Source: Prauserella endophytica
Lineage (GTDB): Bacteria; Actinomycetota; Actinomycetes; Mycobacteriales; Pseudonocardiaceae
Direction of reading: 5' to 3'
NCBI RefSeq assembly: GCF_005146945.1
Contig: NZ_SWMS01000031.1
Coordinates: 1-64,000, forward strand
Length of the DNA: 64,000 nt
Part shown: in pieces, positions 45,616-54,947 of the stretch
Layout of the letters: each line of letters opens with the position of its first letter
How positions within the stretch are numbered: position 1 is the stretch's first letter
Notes under the pieces: model-generated
Told to the model about the DNA's origin: nothing
Seen by the model: only the letters and a program-made list of their open reading frames with translations
The model's database searches: none
Translations under genes and position numbers: made by a program

Positions 45616-47010
45616 TCAGCCGTGGTGCTCCAGCATCTCTGTGACCAGCGCGGCGATCGGCGAGCGCTCCGAACGCGTGAGGGTCACGTGCGCGAACAGC
45701 GGGTGCCCCTTGAGCTTCTCGATCACCGCCGACACGCCGTCGTGCCTGCCGACGCGCAGGTTGTCGCGCTGCGCGACGTCGTGGGTGAGCACCACCCGCG
45801 ACGCCGTGCCGAGGCGCGAGAGCACCGTGAGCAGCACGTTGCGCTCGAGTGACTGGGCCTCGTCGACGATCACGAACGCGTCGTGCAGCGAGCGGCCCCG
45901 GATGTGCGTGAGCGGCAGGACCTCGAGCATTCCCCGGTCGAAGACCTCGTCGAGCACGTGCTGGCTGACCAGCGCGCCGAGCGTGTCGAACACGGCCTGC
46001 GCCCAGGGCTGCATCTTCTCGCTCTCGGAGCCGGGCAGGTAACCGAGGTCCTGCCCGCCCACCGCGTACACCGGGCGGAACACCACCACCTTGCGGTGCT
46101 GGCCGCGTTCGAGCACCGACTCCAGCCCCGCGCACAGGGCGAGCGCCGACTTGCCGGTGCCCGCCCTTCCCCCGAGCGAGACGATCCCGACGTCCGGGTC
46201 GAGCAGGAGGTCCAGCGCGATGCGCTGCTCGGCGGAGCGCCCGTGCAGGCCGAAGGCCTCGCGGTCACCGCGCACGAGCCGCGCCTGCTTCTCGGGCGTG
46301 ACCCTGGCCAGTGCGCTCGTGGTGCCGGCGAGCAGCCGCAGCCCGGTGTGGCAGGGCAGCTCGGCGGCCTCGGGCACGCCGTAGTCGGAGAGGTCGACGA
46401 CATTGCCGGAGAAGAGCGCGTCGATCGCCTCCTGCGGTACGTCCAGGTCGGCCATGCCGGTCCAGCCGGAGGGAGTCACCTCCTGCGCGCGGTACTCGTC
46501 GGCGTCGAGGCCGACCGCACCCGCCTTGACCCGCAACGGAATGTCCTTGGTGACCAGAGTCACGGACGACAGCTCGGTGGCGAGGTTCAGCGCGCACGCG
46601 AGGATGCGGTGGTCGTTGGAGTCGGTGCGGAACCCGGGCGGGAGCACCGTCGGGTCCGAGTGGTTGAGCTCGACGTGCACGGTCCCGCCCTCGTCACCGA
46701 TCGGCACGGGGGCGTCGAGGCGGCCGTGGGTGCGCCGGAGGTCATCGAGCAGGCGAAGTGCCTCCCTGGCGAACCAGCCCAGCTCGGGGTGGTGTCGCTT
46801 CGCTTCCAACTCGCTGATCACGACGAGCGGCAAGACCACCGAGTGCTCGGCGAACCTTGTCATCGCCCAGGGGTCGGACAGCAGCACCGAAGTGTCGAGA
46901 ACGTAGGTGCATCGCTGTGAGGAACCGGATTGACCGGAGGATCCCTCAGTGCCGGAGGCACTGGTCGATGAGCGGCCGGAGGCCTTTCGGGGCAAACGCT
47001 GCGCAGTCAC
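45616..47010 (-). CDS. phoH2: PhoH2-type PIN-PhoH ribonuclease/helicase
   Basis: A 464-residue fusion. Residues about 34-165 form a PIN RNase domain ([17 protein letters not shown], and [13 protein letters not shown]) and residues 240-460 the PhoH ATPase with Walker [15 protein letters not shown], Walker [14 protein letters not shown] and [14 protein letters not shown]. PhoH2 unwinds and cleaves RNA in a sequence-specific way. It starts at GTG 47010; a possible overlapping antitoxin-like ORF lies upstream. Confidence 0.93.
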   Translation of the reverse strand: MTAQRLPRKASGRSSTSASGTEGSSGQSGSSQRCTYVLDTSVLLSDPWAMTRFAEHSVVLPLVVISELEAKRHHPELGWFAREALRLLDDLRRTHGRLDAPVPIGDEGGTVHVELNHSDPTVLPPGFRTDSNDHRILACALNLATELSSVTLVTKDIPLRVKAGAVGLDADEYRAQEVTPSGWTGMADLDVPQEAIDALFSGNVVDLSDYGVPEAAELPCHTGLRLLAGTTSALARVTPEKQARLVRGDREAFGLHGRSAEQRIALDLLLDPDVGIVSLGGRAGTGKSALALCAGLESVLERGQHRKVVVFRPVYAVGGQDLGYLPGSESEKMQPWAQAVFDTLGALVSQHVLDEVFDRGMLEVLPLTHIRGRSLHDAFVIVDEAQSLERNVLLTVLSRLGTASRVVLTHDVAQRDNLRVGRHDGVSAVIEKLKGHPLFAHVTLTRSERSPIAALVTEMLEHHG

Positions 47011-47293
47011 GACGGCATCTCCCTCGTGGGCGTTGACACCACGCCCGCACTCGCTGGGCCGGGCACTGCCCTGGTAGGTCGCTCTCCTGACGCCGGAACG
47101 TCAGGTGCGGCCACGAGGGCCCGGTGCCGGCCCCCTCGTGCGTTTCGAGAACGGCTTCGCCGTTCGCTCCACAACTCCCACGACCAGGGCCTCCCGCGAC
47201 GGTCCACATCGGTTCGTGACCCGTCACTTCGGAAGCTACCTGCGCGCGCCGTTTCGTGCAGGCAGCCAGGTAGGTGATTCGCCGATTGGTCAT
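46946..47293 (-). CDS. Candidate PhoAT-like ORF overlapping phoH2 (low support)
   Basis: The ATG at 47293, preceded by GGTGAG, opens a 115-codon frame starting [20 protein letters not shown] and ending 65 bp inside phoH2. Mycobacterial phoH2 is reported to be expressed with an overlapping upstream small gene, phoAT. Position and overlap fit, but the sequence is basic with no recognisable domain and could be a chance frame in high-GC DNA. Confidence 0.3.
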   Translation of the reverse strand: MTNRRITYLAACTKRRAQVASEVTGHEPMWTVAGGPGRGSCGANGEAVLETHEGAGTGPSWPHLTFRRQESDLPGQCPAQRVRAWCQRPRGRCRRDCAAFAPKGLRPLIDQCLRH

Positions 47294-47597
47294 CTCACCG
47301 TTGGTGCTGGGTCACCGGAGCGGCTCATCACATCACGGTAAGTAGTTGATCACCCTGCGCGGTCACGCCCATTCGAATTACCTTCACCGGAAAAGGGCGC
47401 TTATCAGCTCACAGCTTCCACACCGAAGGCCCATTAGCAACACGAATCCCCTTCCAGGGGGAACCGTGAAAAATAAACTACACAATGGTGTAAGTGGACC
47501 AACGGAACTAGGCCATTTGCAGTAACTTCAGCTGCGGGACAAGCCGGGTGTGTGCGGCGAGTCCCAGTTCTGAAGTCGAACTAGGAGTGTGTGCGAA
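47294..47597. other. AT-rich intergenic region upstream of a small secreted protein
   Basis: About 300 bp without a convincing gene, much more AT-rich than its surroundings. It contains a CCCC-TTCCA-GGGG mini-hairpin (47448-47460) and the palindrome TACAC-AATG-GTGTA (47479-47492), which could be an operator. It probably holds the promoters of phoH2 (leftward) and of the secreted protein (rightward). No known RNA family was recognised. Confidence 0.5.
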
Positions 47598-47849
47598 GTG
47601 CTGAAGAAGGCTGGTTTCGTGACCGCTGCAACAGCGGCGTTGCTGATGGTCGGCGGTACCGCGTTCGCTGCGCCTGCAGAGACCTCGGCCCCCAGGTCGG
47701 CAAGCGAAGACATCACGTTCGATGACGCCTACTACCAGTTCATCGACGGTGGCGCCGCGCTCGGCTACGGCGCTGCCTCCCTGGTCGCGGGCGCCTACAC
47801 CGGCATCGCTCGCACCCCGTGGCTGATCCTCAGCCACGACGGTGACTGA
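47598..47849 (+). CDS. Small secreted protein (83 aa)
   Basis: An 83-residue protein starting MLKKAGFVTAATAALLMVGG, a clear signal peptide cleaved near FAAPAE, followed by a mature part of about 55 residues with acidic start and Gly/Ala/Tyr-rich middle (GAALGYGAASLVAGAYTGIA). GTG 47598 is chosen over GTG 47589 because AGGAG lies 10 bp upstream. Similar signal-bearing small proteins are common in Amycolatopsis-type genomes. Function unknown. A strong hairpin follows. Confidence 0.7.
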   Translation: MLKKAGFVTAATAALLMVGGTAFAAPAETSAPRSASEDITFDDAYYQFIDGGAALGYGAASLVAGAYTGIARTPWLILSHDGD

Positions 47850-47866
47850 GCACCGGCAAGCGCCAT

Positions 47867-47903
47867 GACGGTGGCCCGCGGAGTTGCTCCGCGGGCCACC
47901 GTC
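47867..47903. terminator. Strong bidirectional hairpin terminator
   Basis: A 17-bp perfect stem, arms GACGGTGGCCCGCGGAG (47867-47883) and CTCCGCGGGCCACCGTC (47887-47903), with a TTG loop lies between the convergent secreted-protein and prenyl-synthase genes. It should stop transcription from both. Confidence 0.85.
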
Positions 47904-47913
47904 GTGTCCGGGG

Positions 47914-48693
47914 TCAGGCGCCGTAGCGGCGGTGCCGGACGGCGTAGTCGCGCAGGGCGCGGAGGAAGTCGACACGCCGGAAAGCGGGCCAGTACGCCTC
48001 CGTGAACCAGAACTCGGAATGCGCCGACTGCCACAGCAGGAAACCGGATAGCCGCTGTTCGCCCGATGTGCGAATAATCAGGTCCGGGTCCGGCTGGCCC
48101 GAAGTGTACAAATGCTCGGAGATATGGTCGACGTCCAGAATCTTCGCGAGCTCGTGAATGGTCGTCCCCTCGTCCGCGTGTTGTTTCAGCAACTTGCGGA
48201 CCGCATCCGCGATCTCCTGCCTGCCGCCGTATCCCACGGCGACGTTGACCACCATGCCGTTGCGGCCGTCGGTGCGCTGCGCGGCGGCGGTGAGCCGGGC
48301 GGCGATGTCCGTCGGCAGCATGTCGAGCGCGCCGACGATCGAGAGCCGCCACGGGTTGCCCGGTTTGGCCAGTTCGTCCACGACGTCACGAATGATCTCC
48401 AGCAGCGCCGCGACCTCCTCGTTGGAGCGCGTGCGCACGTTGTCCGTTGAGAGCAGCCAGAGCGTGACGACCTCGACATCGGCCTCTCGGCACCAGGTGA
48501 GGAAGTCGGCGATCTTCTTGGCCCCCATGCGGTGACCGCCGTTGACGTCGGTGAAACCGGCCTCCCTGGCCCAGCGCCGGTTGCCGTCGAGGATGACCCC
48601 GATGTGGCGCGGGTGCCGGCCGCCTGCCTGCTGGATGAGGCGCCACGAGTAGACGCTGTAGACGACCTTGGATACGAACGACCGAAGACTCAC
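47914..48693 (-). CDS. Short-chain Z-prenyl diphosphate synthase ((2Z,6E)-FPP synthase-like)
   Basis: A 259-residue cis-prenyltransferase with HIGVILDGNRRWAREAGF (catalytic Asp), GGHRMGAKK, LWLLSTDNVRTRSNEE and the IPP-binding DLIIRTSGEQRLSGFLLWQS. The size and position next to the hemolysin III gene match Rv1086, which makes omega,E,Z-farnesyl diphosphate for decaprenyl phosphate. Longer chains (UppS) cannot be ruled out. It starts at GTG 48693. Confidence 0.9.
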   Translation of the reverse strand: MSLRSFVSKVVYSVYSWRLIQQAGGRHPRHIGVILDGNRRWAREAGFTDVNGGHRMGAKKIADFLTWCREADVEVVTLWLLSTDNVRTRSNEEVAALLEIIRDVVDELAKPGNPWRLSIVGALDMLPTDIAARLTAAAQRTDGRNGMVVNVAVGYGGRQEIADAVRKLLKQHADEGTTIHELAKILDVDHISEHLYTSGQPDPDLIIRTSGEQRLSGFLLWQSAHSEFWFTEAYWPAFRRVDFLRALRDYAVRHRRYGA

Positions 48694-48957
48694 GTCACGG
48701 CAGCGTACGCCTGGCGACAAAGTGACATTCGCGCCGTCCACCGACCGAGCGACGGGCGGTTCTCGGCGGCTTGCCCGGCCGCGTCGGCGCGGGCGGACGG
48801 GACCGCCACGGGCGCGGGCTGGACTTGCTCACGAGTGATCTCCTCGGTTCGGCTCAATCGTTGCCAACGTATTGGCCGGGCGTGCGCGAGTGCCCGTGGA
48901 TGTCCGCAACGACACAGCGGAGTGCGTGCGAACCTACGGAACCGTAACCTAGAAGAC

Positions 48958-49638
48958 GTGAGCCTCGCGACAGACAGCCGCCCGGACCCGACCGCCGCGA
49001 TGAACCGTCCTCGCCTCCGTGGACACATTCATTTCTGGAGCTTCTTCGGCGCGCTCGTGGCGGGCGCGACCCTGGTCGCGCTGGCCGCCTCGACCGTGTC
49101 GGGACTCGCCGCGGCGGCGACCTCCGTGTACGGCGCGACGGTGCTTGGCGTGTTCGGGGTCAGTGCCCTGTACCACCGGCGCATCTGGAGCCCGCGCGCG
49201 TACGCGTGGATGAAGCGCGCGGACCACTCCATGATCTTCCTGTTCATCGCGGGCACGTACACGCCGTTCACGCTGCTGGCGATGACGCAGCCGACGGGAT
49301 ACATCGTGCTGAGCATCGTGTGGGGCGGCGCGATCGCGGGCGTGGCGCTCAAGATGCTGTGGCCGGGGGCGCCGCGCTGGCTGGGCGTGCCGATCTACAT
49401 CGCGCTGGGCTGGGTGGCGGTGTTCGTGCTGCCGGAGCTGGCGAGCACGGGCGGTGTCGCGGCGCTGGTGCTGCTGCTGGTGGGCGGCTTCCTCTACACG
49501 CTCGGCTCGATCTTCTACGCGACGCGCTGGCCGAACTACTGGCCGAACACCTTCGGCTACCACGAGTTCTTCCACGCGTGCACGGTGCTGGCGGCGATCT
49601 CGCACTACATCGCGATCTGGCTGGTCATGTACGCCTAG
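48958..49638 (+). CDS. Hemolysin III/TrhA family membrane protein
   Basis: A 226-residue seven-helix PAQR protein. The zinc residues lie in SALYHRRIW, KRADHSMIF and the C-terminal HEFFHACTVLAAISHY. TrhA homologues affect membrane fluidity or energy state rather than haemolysis. It starts at GTG 48958 and is divergent from the prenyl synthase gene with a 264-bp gap; the M. tuberculosis orthologue Rv1085c has the same neighbour. Confidence 0.9.
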   Translation: MSLATDSRPDPTAAMNRPRLRGHIHFWSFFGALVAGATLVALAASTVSGLAAAATSVYGATVLGVFGVSALYHRRIWSPRAYAWMKRADHSMIFLFIAGTYTPFTLLAMTQPTGYIVLSIVWGGAIAGVALKMLWPGAPRWLGVPIYIALGWVAVFVLPELASTGGVAALVLLLVGGFLYTLGSIFYATRWPNYWPNTFGYHEFFHACTVLAAISHYIAIWLVMYA

Positions 49639-49851
49639 TGCCCTCCGCCGGAAGTCTGTTGCTTGAGTCGGTAGATCCAGGTTTCCGCTGGCAAGGCGCC
49701 GGTTCGTCCTCGTACTGGGCCGTACTTGGGCGGACCGGCAACGCAGCCAGCGGGAAGCTGGGCCGCCGAATGATGTGACGAACCCCCGGCGGGGGCACCA
49801 GCGTCGCTGTCACGCCCGAGGGCCGCGATGCGGTCCCGTGTCGTTACTACC
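49639..49851. other. Intergenic region with hairpin
   Basis: The gap between the TrhA-like gene and the acyl-CoA dehydrogenase gene holds a CCCCC-GGC-GGGGG hairpin at 49783-49795, a plausible terminator. A short open frame across 49670-49778 looks like a gene scrap, but I cannot name it. Confidence 0.4.
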
Positions 49852-51738
49852 TCACTCGCTGATGATCGGCGCCGACAGGAACTGCTCCGGGATCGCGAAC
49901 GCGTCGACGAGGGTGCGCGCGTGCGGGCGCAGCTCGCGGCACAGGTCGTTCACCGCTGCCACCACGGCCTTCCCCCTCGGGCTGGTGAGCCTGCCGTGTT
50001 CCAGGAACCACGCGCGATCGGCTTCGATGTTGGCGAGCACATAGAGGTCGCACACGCGGCTCAGCAGGTCCTTCGTCTCGCCGTCCTCGCAGCGGTCCAC
50101 GGCCGCGACGAACGCCTCCAGCACCATGCGGTCCACGTGCACACGGCCCGCGCGCAGCACGTGGTCCTGCGCGGCGTTGAAGACCTCGAACGCGTTCTCC
50201 TCGGTCGCCTGCCGCAGGCGCCGGGCGACGCCGTCGAGCACATGGGCCTCGCGGTCCTCGAACAGCTTCAGCTGCCACGCGCGGTCGAACAGCACGTCGT
50301 CATCGTCGCGGCCAGGGCTTGCGTCGATGATGCGCTCCACCACCTTGCGCGCAGCGGTCCGCTCGATCACCGCGCCGACGAACTGCTCGGCCACGAACCG
50401 CGCGGTCGCGAGCGGGCTCAGGTCCTGGAACTGGTCCTTGTAGCTGGTGAGCAGGCCCTTCGCCACGAGCTGGAGCAGCACGGTGTTGTCGCCCTCGAAG
50501 GTGGTGAACACGTCGGTGTCCGCCTTCAACGCGGGCAGGATGTTCTCCGCGAGGTAGCCGGCGCCGCCGCACGCCTCCCGCGCGGCCTGGATCGTGCTCG
50601 TCGCGTGCCACGTCGACACAGCCTTGAGGCCGGCCGCTCGCGATTCCAGCTCGCGCTGCCGGATCTCGTCGGGCTCGCCGCCGCTCTGCAGCTCGTGCAG
50701 CGACGCGACCAGCTCCTCCTGCGCGAAGTGCAGCGCGTACGTCGTCGCGAGCGCGGGCAGGAGTTTGCGCTGGTGAGCCAGGTAGTCCAGCACCACGACC
50801 TCGTCGGTCTCTCCGGGGCGGCGGAACTGCCTGCGCTTCTCCCCGTACCGGACGGCGATCGTCAGCGCGCGCTTGGTGGCGCTGCCCGCGCTACCGGCGA
50901 CGCTGATCCGGCCGCGCACCAGTGTGCCCAGCATCGTGAAGAACCGGCGGCCGTCGCTCTCGATCGGGCTGGAGTACGTGCCGTCCTCCGCGACGTCGCC
51001 GTAGCGGTTGAGCAGCGACGTCCTCGGGATGCGCACGCGGTCGAACCACAGGCGCCCGTTGTCGACGCCGTTCAGCCCGGCCTTGGGGCCGCAGTCCTCG
51101 ATGCGCACGCCCGGCATCGGGTTGCCGTCCTCGTCGCGGATGGGCACCAGGAACGCGTGCACGCCCCGGCTCTCGCCCTTGGTCACGAGCTGGGCGAAGA
51201 CCACGGCCATCCGGCCGTCGCGCGCGGCGTTTCCGATGTAGTCCTTGCGTGCCCCGGCATCGGGCGTCTCCACCACGAACTCGCGCGCGTCCGGGTCGTA
51301 GGTCGCCGTGGTGCGCAGGTGCTGCACGTCGGAGCCGTGGCCCGACTCCGTCATCGCGAAGCACCCCGGCAGGTCGAGGTCCATGATCGGACGCAGCAGG
51401 CGCTCGTGGTGCTCGCGCGTGCCGAGCAGCTCGACGGCGCCGCCGAACAGCCCCCACTGCACGCCCGCCTTCACCATCAGCGACAGGTCGCCGAGGCCGA
51501 GCATCTCGAACGACACCACCGAGCCGCCGATGTCGCCGCTGCCGCCGTACTCCTCGGGGAAGCCGAGCCTCGGCCTGCCGGTCTTCGCCAGCTCCTGCAG
51601 CTGCTCCAGCACCTGCGCGCGGTGCTCCTCGACGCCGAGGCCGATCGGCTCCCGGAACTTCGCGTCGGCGACCTGCGCCCTGATGTCCCGCCGGATGTCG
51701 CCCCAGCGCCCGTCCAGCACGTCCGTCAGCGAGTTCAT
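49852..51738 (-). CDS. Acyl-CoA dehydrogenase/oxidase family protein (FadE-like)
   Basis: A 628-residue flavoprotein of the long ACAD/acyl-CoA oxidase type. It has PRLGFPEEYGGSGDIGGSVV in the N-terminal domain, the FAD motif GCFAMTESGHGSDVQHLRTT, the catalytic-region REACGGAGYLAENILPAL and DTDVFTTFEGDNTVLLQLVA, then an extended helical C-terminal domain of about 200 residues. It would oxidise acyl-CoA esters in beta-oxidation; chain length is unknown. It starts at ATG 51738. Confidence 0.92.
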   Translation of the reverse strand: MNSLTDVLDGRWGDIRRDIRAQVADAKFREPIGLGVEEHRAQVLEQLQELAKTGRPRLGFPEEYGGSGDIGGSVVSFEMLGLGDLSLMVKAGVQWGLFGGAVELLGTREHHERLLRPIMDLDLPGCFAMTESGHGSDVQHLRTTATYDPDAREFVVETPDAGARKDYIGNAARDGRMAVVFAQLVTKGESRGVHAFLVPIRDEDGNPMPGVRIEDCGPKAGLNGVDNGRLWFDRVRIPRTSLLNRYGDVAEDGTYSSPIESDGRRFFTMLGTLVRGRISVAGSAGSATKRALTIAVRYGEKRRQFRRPGETDEVVVLDYLAHQRKLLPALATTYALHFAQEELVASLHELQSGGEPDEIRQRELESRAAGLKAVSTWHATSTIQAAREACGGAGYLAENILPALKADTDVFTTFEGDNTVLLQLVAKGLLTSYKDQFQDLSPLATARFVAEQFVGAVIERTAARKVVERIIDASPGRDDDDVLFDRAWQLKLFEDREAHVLDGVARRLRQATEENAFEVFNAAQDHVLRAGRVHVDRMVLEAFVAAVDRCEDGETKDLLSRVCDLYVLANIEADRAWFLEHGRLTSPRGKAVVAAVNDLCRELRPHARTLVDAFAIPEQFLSAPIISE

Positions 51739-51781
51739 GCCAGAAGCCTGCCGGAACCGCGACGACGTCGCAGGACGAGGT

Positions 51782-52339
51782 TCAGGCCAGGTCCGGACCC
51801 TTCGCCCTCAGGTCGTCCACTGTGGACATCGCCTCGCGCAGCTCGGTGAGCCACTGCTCGGCGTGCTGACCGACCAGTTTCACCGCCCACGCAAGGGCTT
51901 CCGAGCGCGACCGCGCGACACCCGCCGCCACGAGCGTGTCGAGCACTTGGCGCTCCGGTTGGCGAAGCCGGGTCATCACCGGCACCGAGAGTGTGGTGAA
52001 CAGCTCTTTCGTGCCACCGATCCGTGCGCCCCAGGCGACCTTGCGCCGGTAGCGGTGCTCGGCCTGCCGGGCGATCTCGATGCGTGCTTCCCTGGTGTCC
52101 TCGCGGAACCGGCTGATCCGGCCGGACTCCGCCGCCGAGCGCGCGGCGTCATCGGCGTAGTCGCCGGTGAGCTGCGGCAGTTCGCCGACGATGAGGATCT
52201 CCTCACGGTCGATGGTGATCTCGGGTTCGCCGACGAACCAGTCGTCGGGCAGCCGGCCGCTGAGCCAGGCGGGTGCGTCGTCCACGTCGGGGACGTCGGC
52301 CTGCTGCCAGCCACCTCGGCCACGCCATCCGTGTCGCAT
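51782..52339 (-). CDS. Conserved hypothetical actinobacterial protein (185 aa)
   Basis: A 185-residue cytoplasmic protein starting MRHGWRGRGGWQ, chosen because GGAGG lies 5-6 bp before the ATG. Middle segments EITIDREEILIVGELPQ and ARIEIARQAEHRYRRKVAW are followed by a C-terminal helical part like ribbon-helix-helix relatives: MTRLRQPERQVLDTLVAAGV and RSRSEALAWAVKLVGQ. A nucleic-acid-binding or regulatory role is possible but not established. A tandem GTAATCAA repeat sits just upstream. Confidence 0.65.
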   Translation of the reverse strand: MRHGWRGRGGWQQADVPDVDDAPAWLSGRLPDDWFVGEPEITIDREEILIVGELPQLTGDYADDAARSAAESGRISRFREDTREARIEIARQAEHRYRRKVAWGARIGGTKELFTTLSVPVMTRLRQPERQVLDTLVAAGVARSRSEALAWAVKLVGQHAEQWLTELREAMSTVDDLRAKGPDLA

Positions 52340-52355
52340 GGCTGCCTCCAATGCG

Positions 52356-52371
52356 TTGATTACTTGATTAC
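52356..52371 (-). promoter_or_regulatory. Tandem GTAATCAA repeat upstream of the 185-aa gene
   Basis: Two exact adjacent copies (GTAATCAAGTAATCAA on the minus strand) sit 16-32 bases before the ATG, in the region of the promoter or leader. The remaining 240 bp up to the hydroxylase gene hold two TCACAG direct repeats (in GCGTCACAG and CCGTCACAG) and no gene. Confidence 0.4.
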
Positions 52372-52612
52372 ACCACTACAGACGCTACGCCGAATGGGGC
52401 GTAGTGGAAGGGGTGTTCGCTGCGAGCAGAGGGCGACTGCGGCCGTTCGGAGCAACCTCGTACGACGTTCGGCTGTTACCGCGTCACAGTTTCGTGGCAC
52501 GAGACTGTCATCCCGTCACAGAGATGGACCTACACGGCTACGGATCGTTGACCCCCTTTCGGCGACGTTCCTATCGTGTCCGCGATCAACGCGGATCTCG
52601 GAAGGACTTCCC

Positions 52613-54937
52613 ATGGCGCATCAACGGCGATCGCGCCGGCCCGGCGAGCAGAGCCCCGCCCTCGAACGGCGCCGGTTTCTCGGCTACCTGCTGGCGGCTC
52701 CGACGCTGGCGGTCGCGGCCCGGCTCGGCGGAGACCTCGCGGCTCCGGCTCCCGCCTCGGCCGCGATCCCCAGCCTCCCCGGACCGGCGGACATCATCGA
52801 CCTCGGCGACGCGCTGACCCTCGCGGCGGCGCCCACCTCGGGGCTCATCGCGATCCAGCTCAACCGCGATGGCAGCGTGTCGTTCGCCGTGCCGAGGGCC
52901 GAGGTCGGCCAGGGCATCACCACCACCATCGCGATGCTCATCGCCGAGGAGCTGGACCTCCCGCTGAGCAAGGTCGGCGTGAACCTCGCCGACGCCCGCC
53001 CCGAGCTGGTGTTCAACCAGCTCACCGGCGGCTCCAACTCGGTCCGCTCGCTGTTCCACCCGGTGCGCACCGCCGCGGCGGTCGCCCGCGCCCGGCTGCT
53101 CGTGACGGCCGCCGAGCAGTGGAAGGTCGACCCGGCCACGCTCACTATGAGCGAGGGCGTGATCCGGTCGCGCTCCGGCCACACCGCGTCCTACGGCTCC
53201 CTCGCTGAGGCCGCGGCCAGCCCTCGCACCGAAGAGGTCTCGGCCACGCTGAAGGACCCGTCCGAGTTCACCCTCATCGGCAGGCCGACCACCCGCATCG
53301 ACGCGCTGGACGCGGTCACCGGGCGCAAGCAGTTCACGTTGGACCTGCAGGTGCCGAACGCGCTGCCCACCATGATCTGCCGCCCGCCGACGATCAACGG
53401 CACGGTCCGGTCGGTGGCCAACCTCGCCGAGGTGACGGCGATGCCGGGCGTCACCGACGTCGTCACCGTGTCCTCCGGTGTCGCCGTGCGCGCGGCCACG
53501 TTCGGGCAGTGCATCGACGCCGTGCGCGCGCTGCGAGTCGACTGGGGACCAGGCACAGTGGACGGTGAGACGGACGCCAGCGTGGAGGAGAAGCTGCGCG
53601 CCGCGACGCTTCCGCTGGCCGTTCCGCCCGTGCTGACGCAGTCGATCGACGCCGAGTTCGTCTTCGCCTTCGCCAGCAACAGCGCGCTCGAGACCAACTG
53701 CGCCATCGCCGACGTACGACCGGACGGCGCGGAGATCTGGTCCGGCCTCAAGTCACCGATCGTGGCGCAGGAGCAGATCGCGGCGATGCTGGGCCTGCCG
53801 ATCCCCGCGGTGAAGGTGCACGTGGTCACCGGCGGCGGTTCCTTCGGCCGCAAGTTGTTCTCCGACGCCGCGCTGGAGGCCGCCGAGGTCTCGAAGGCGA
53901 TGGGCAAGCCGGTGAAACTGATGTGGCACCGCGCCGACGACTCCCGCCACGGCCGCACGCACCCGATGTCGATCTCGCGGATCAGGGCCAACTACGCCCT
54001 GGGCAACGTGGTCAGCTACGAGCAGCGGCACACCAGCGTCACCACCGACTTCGGCCACGGCCTCGGCGAGATCCTCACCGCGGTGGCCGCGAAGCTGCCG
54101 GTGGGCGACGTCGGGTTCTCGCAGACGGTGTTCCTGCTGTCCCAGTCGATGCCGTACAACTTCGGCGCCACCACACAGCTGCTCAACGAGGTGCCGCTCA
54201 AGTTCCACACCGCCAGCATGCGCAACGTCTACTCGCCCAACGTGGTGTGCGCACGCGAGCTCGTGATCGACCAGCTCGCCGCGAAGATGGGACAGGACCC
54301 GCTGACGTTCCGGCGCGGCTTCCTCAAGGAGGACCGGTTCCGCGCCGTGCTCGACAAGGCCGCCGAGGTCGGCGAGTGGGGCCGCGAGCTGCCCGACGGC
54401 ATGGCGCAGGGCATCGCGTTCCACTGGGAGTACAAGAGCGCCAGCGCGGTGCTCATGGAGATCGACTGCCGCCCGGAGACGGTCAACCGCAAGATCCGCG
54501 ACGCGGTGGCGGGGCCGCGTGTCACCAGGGCCGTCGCCGTGGTGGACGCGGGCCTGCCGATCAACCCCAGGGGACTCGAGGCCCAGACCATCGGCTGCGT
54601 CAACGACGGCATCGCGCTCGCGCTCACCTCCAGCCTGCACATCGACAACGGCCTGCCGCTGGAGGCGAGCTGGGACAACTACTTCTACACCCGGCAGTGG
54701 AACACCCCGCCGGAGCTGGAGGTCGTCGTCATGCCCGCCACGACCGGGGAGCCCGGCGGCGCGGGCGAGCTGGCCGTCGCCAGCTCCTTCGCCGCGGCGG
54801 CGTGCGCCTACGGCCGGGCGGTTGGCCAGATGCCGACCCGGTTCCCGATCAACCACGGCACCCTGAGCTTCGAGCCGAAGCCGAAGGTGCCGCCGGTGCC
54901 CGAATCGCCGGTCGACGGCCTGGCCTACACGTTCTGA
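52613..54937 (+). CDS. Tat-exported molybdopterin-binding subunit of a xanthine dehydrogenase-family oxidoreductase
   Basis: A 774-residue protein of the aldehyde/isoquinoline oxidoreductase large-subunit type (IorB-like). The N-terminus has the twin-arginine motif ERRRFLGYLLAAP and a cleavage site near ASAAIP, so it is exported folded. Molybdenum-cofactor motifs are seen at GGGSFGRKLFSDAALEAAEV, SMRNVYSPN and the C-terminal GEPGGAGELAVASSFAAA region, with the catalytic Glu likely in GEPG. It pairs with the [2Fe-2S] subunit encoded next. Substrate unknown (N-heterocycle or aldehyde). Confidence 0.88.
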   Translation: MAHQRRSRRPGEQSPALERRRFLGYLLAAPTLAVAARLGGDLAAPAPASAAIPSLPGPADIIDLGDALTLAAAPTSGLIAIQLNRDGSVSFAVPRAEVGQGITTTIAMLIAEELDLPLSKVGVNLADARPELVFNQLTGGSNSVRSLFHPVRTAAAVARARLLVTAAEQWKVDPATLTMSEGVIRSRSGHTASYGSLAEAAASPRTEEVSATLKDPSEFTLIGRPTTRIDALDAVTGRKQFTLDLQVPNALPTMICRPPTINGTVRSVANLAEVTAMPGVTDVVTVSSGVAVRAATFGQCIDAVRALRVDWGPGTVDGETDASVEEKLRAATLPLAVPPVLTQSIDAEFVFAFASNSALETNCAIADVRPDGAEIWSGLKSPIVAQEQIAAMLGLPIPAVKVHVVTGGGSFGRKLFSDAALEAAEVSKAMGKPVKLMWHRADDSRHGRTHPMSISRIRANYALGNVVSYEQRHTSVTTDFGHGLGEILTAVAAKLPVGDVGFSQTVFLLSQSMPYNFGATTQLLNEVPLKFHTASMRNVYSPNVVCARELVIDQLAAKMGQDPLTFRRGFLKEDRFRAVLDKAAEVGEWGRELPDGMAQGIAFHWEYKSASAVLMEIDCRPETVNRKIRDAVAGPRVTRAVAVVDAGLPINPRGLEAQTIGCVNDGIALALTSSLHIDNGLPLEASWDNYFYTRQWNTPPELEVVVMPATTGEPGGAGELAVASSFAAAACAYGRAVGQMPTRFPINHGTLSFEPKPKVPPVPESPVDGLAYTF

Positions 54938-54947
54938 GGAGCCTTCG

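Noticed and set aside
49639-49851. Transposase or IS scrap between trhA and the acyl-CoA dehydrogenase
   Set aside because: No terminal inverted repeat or catalytic motif could be recognised; only a hairpin is supported.
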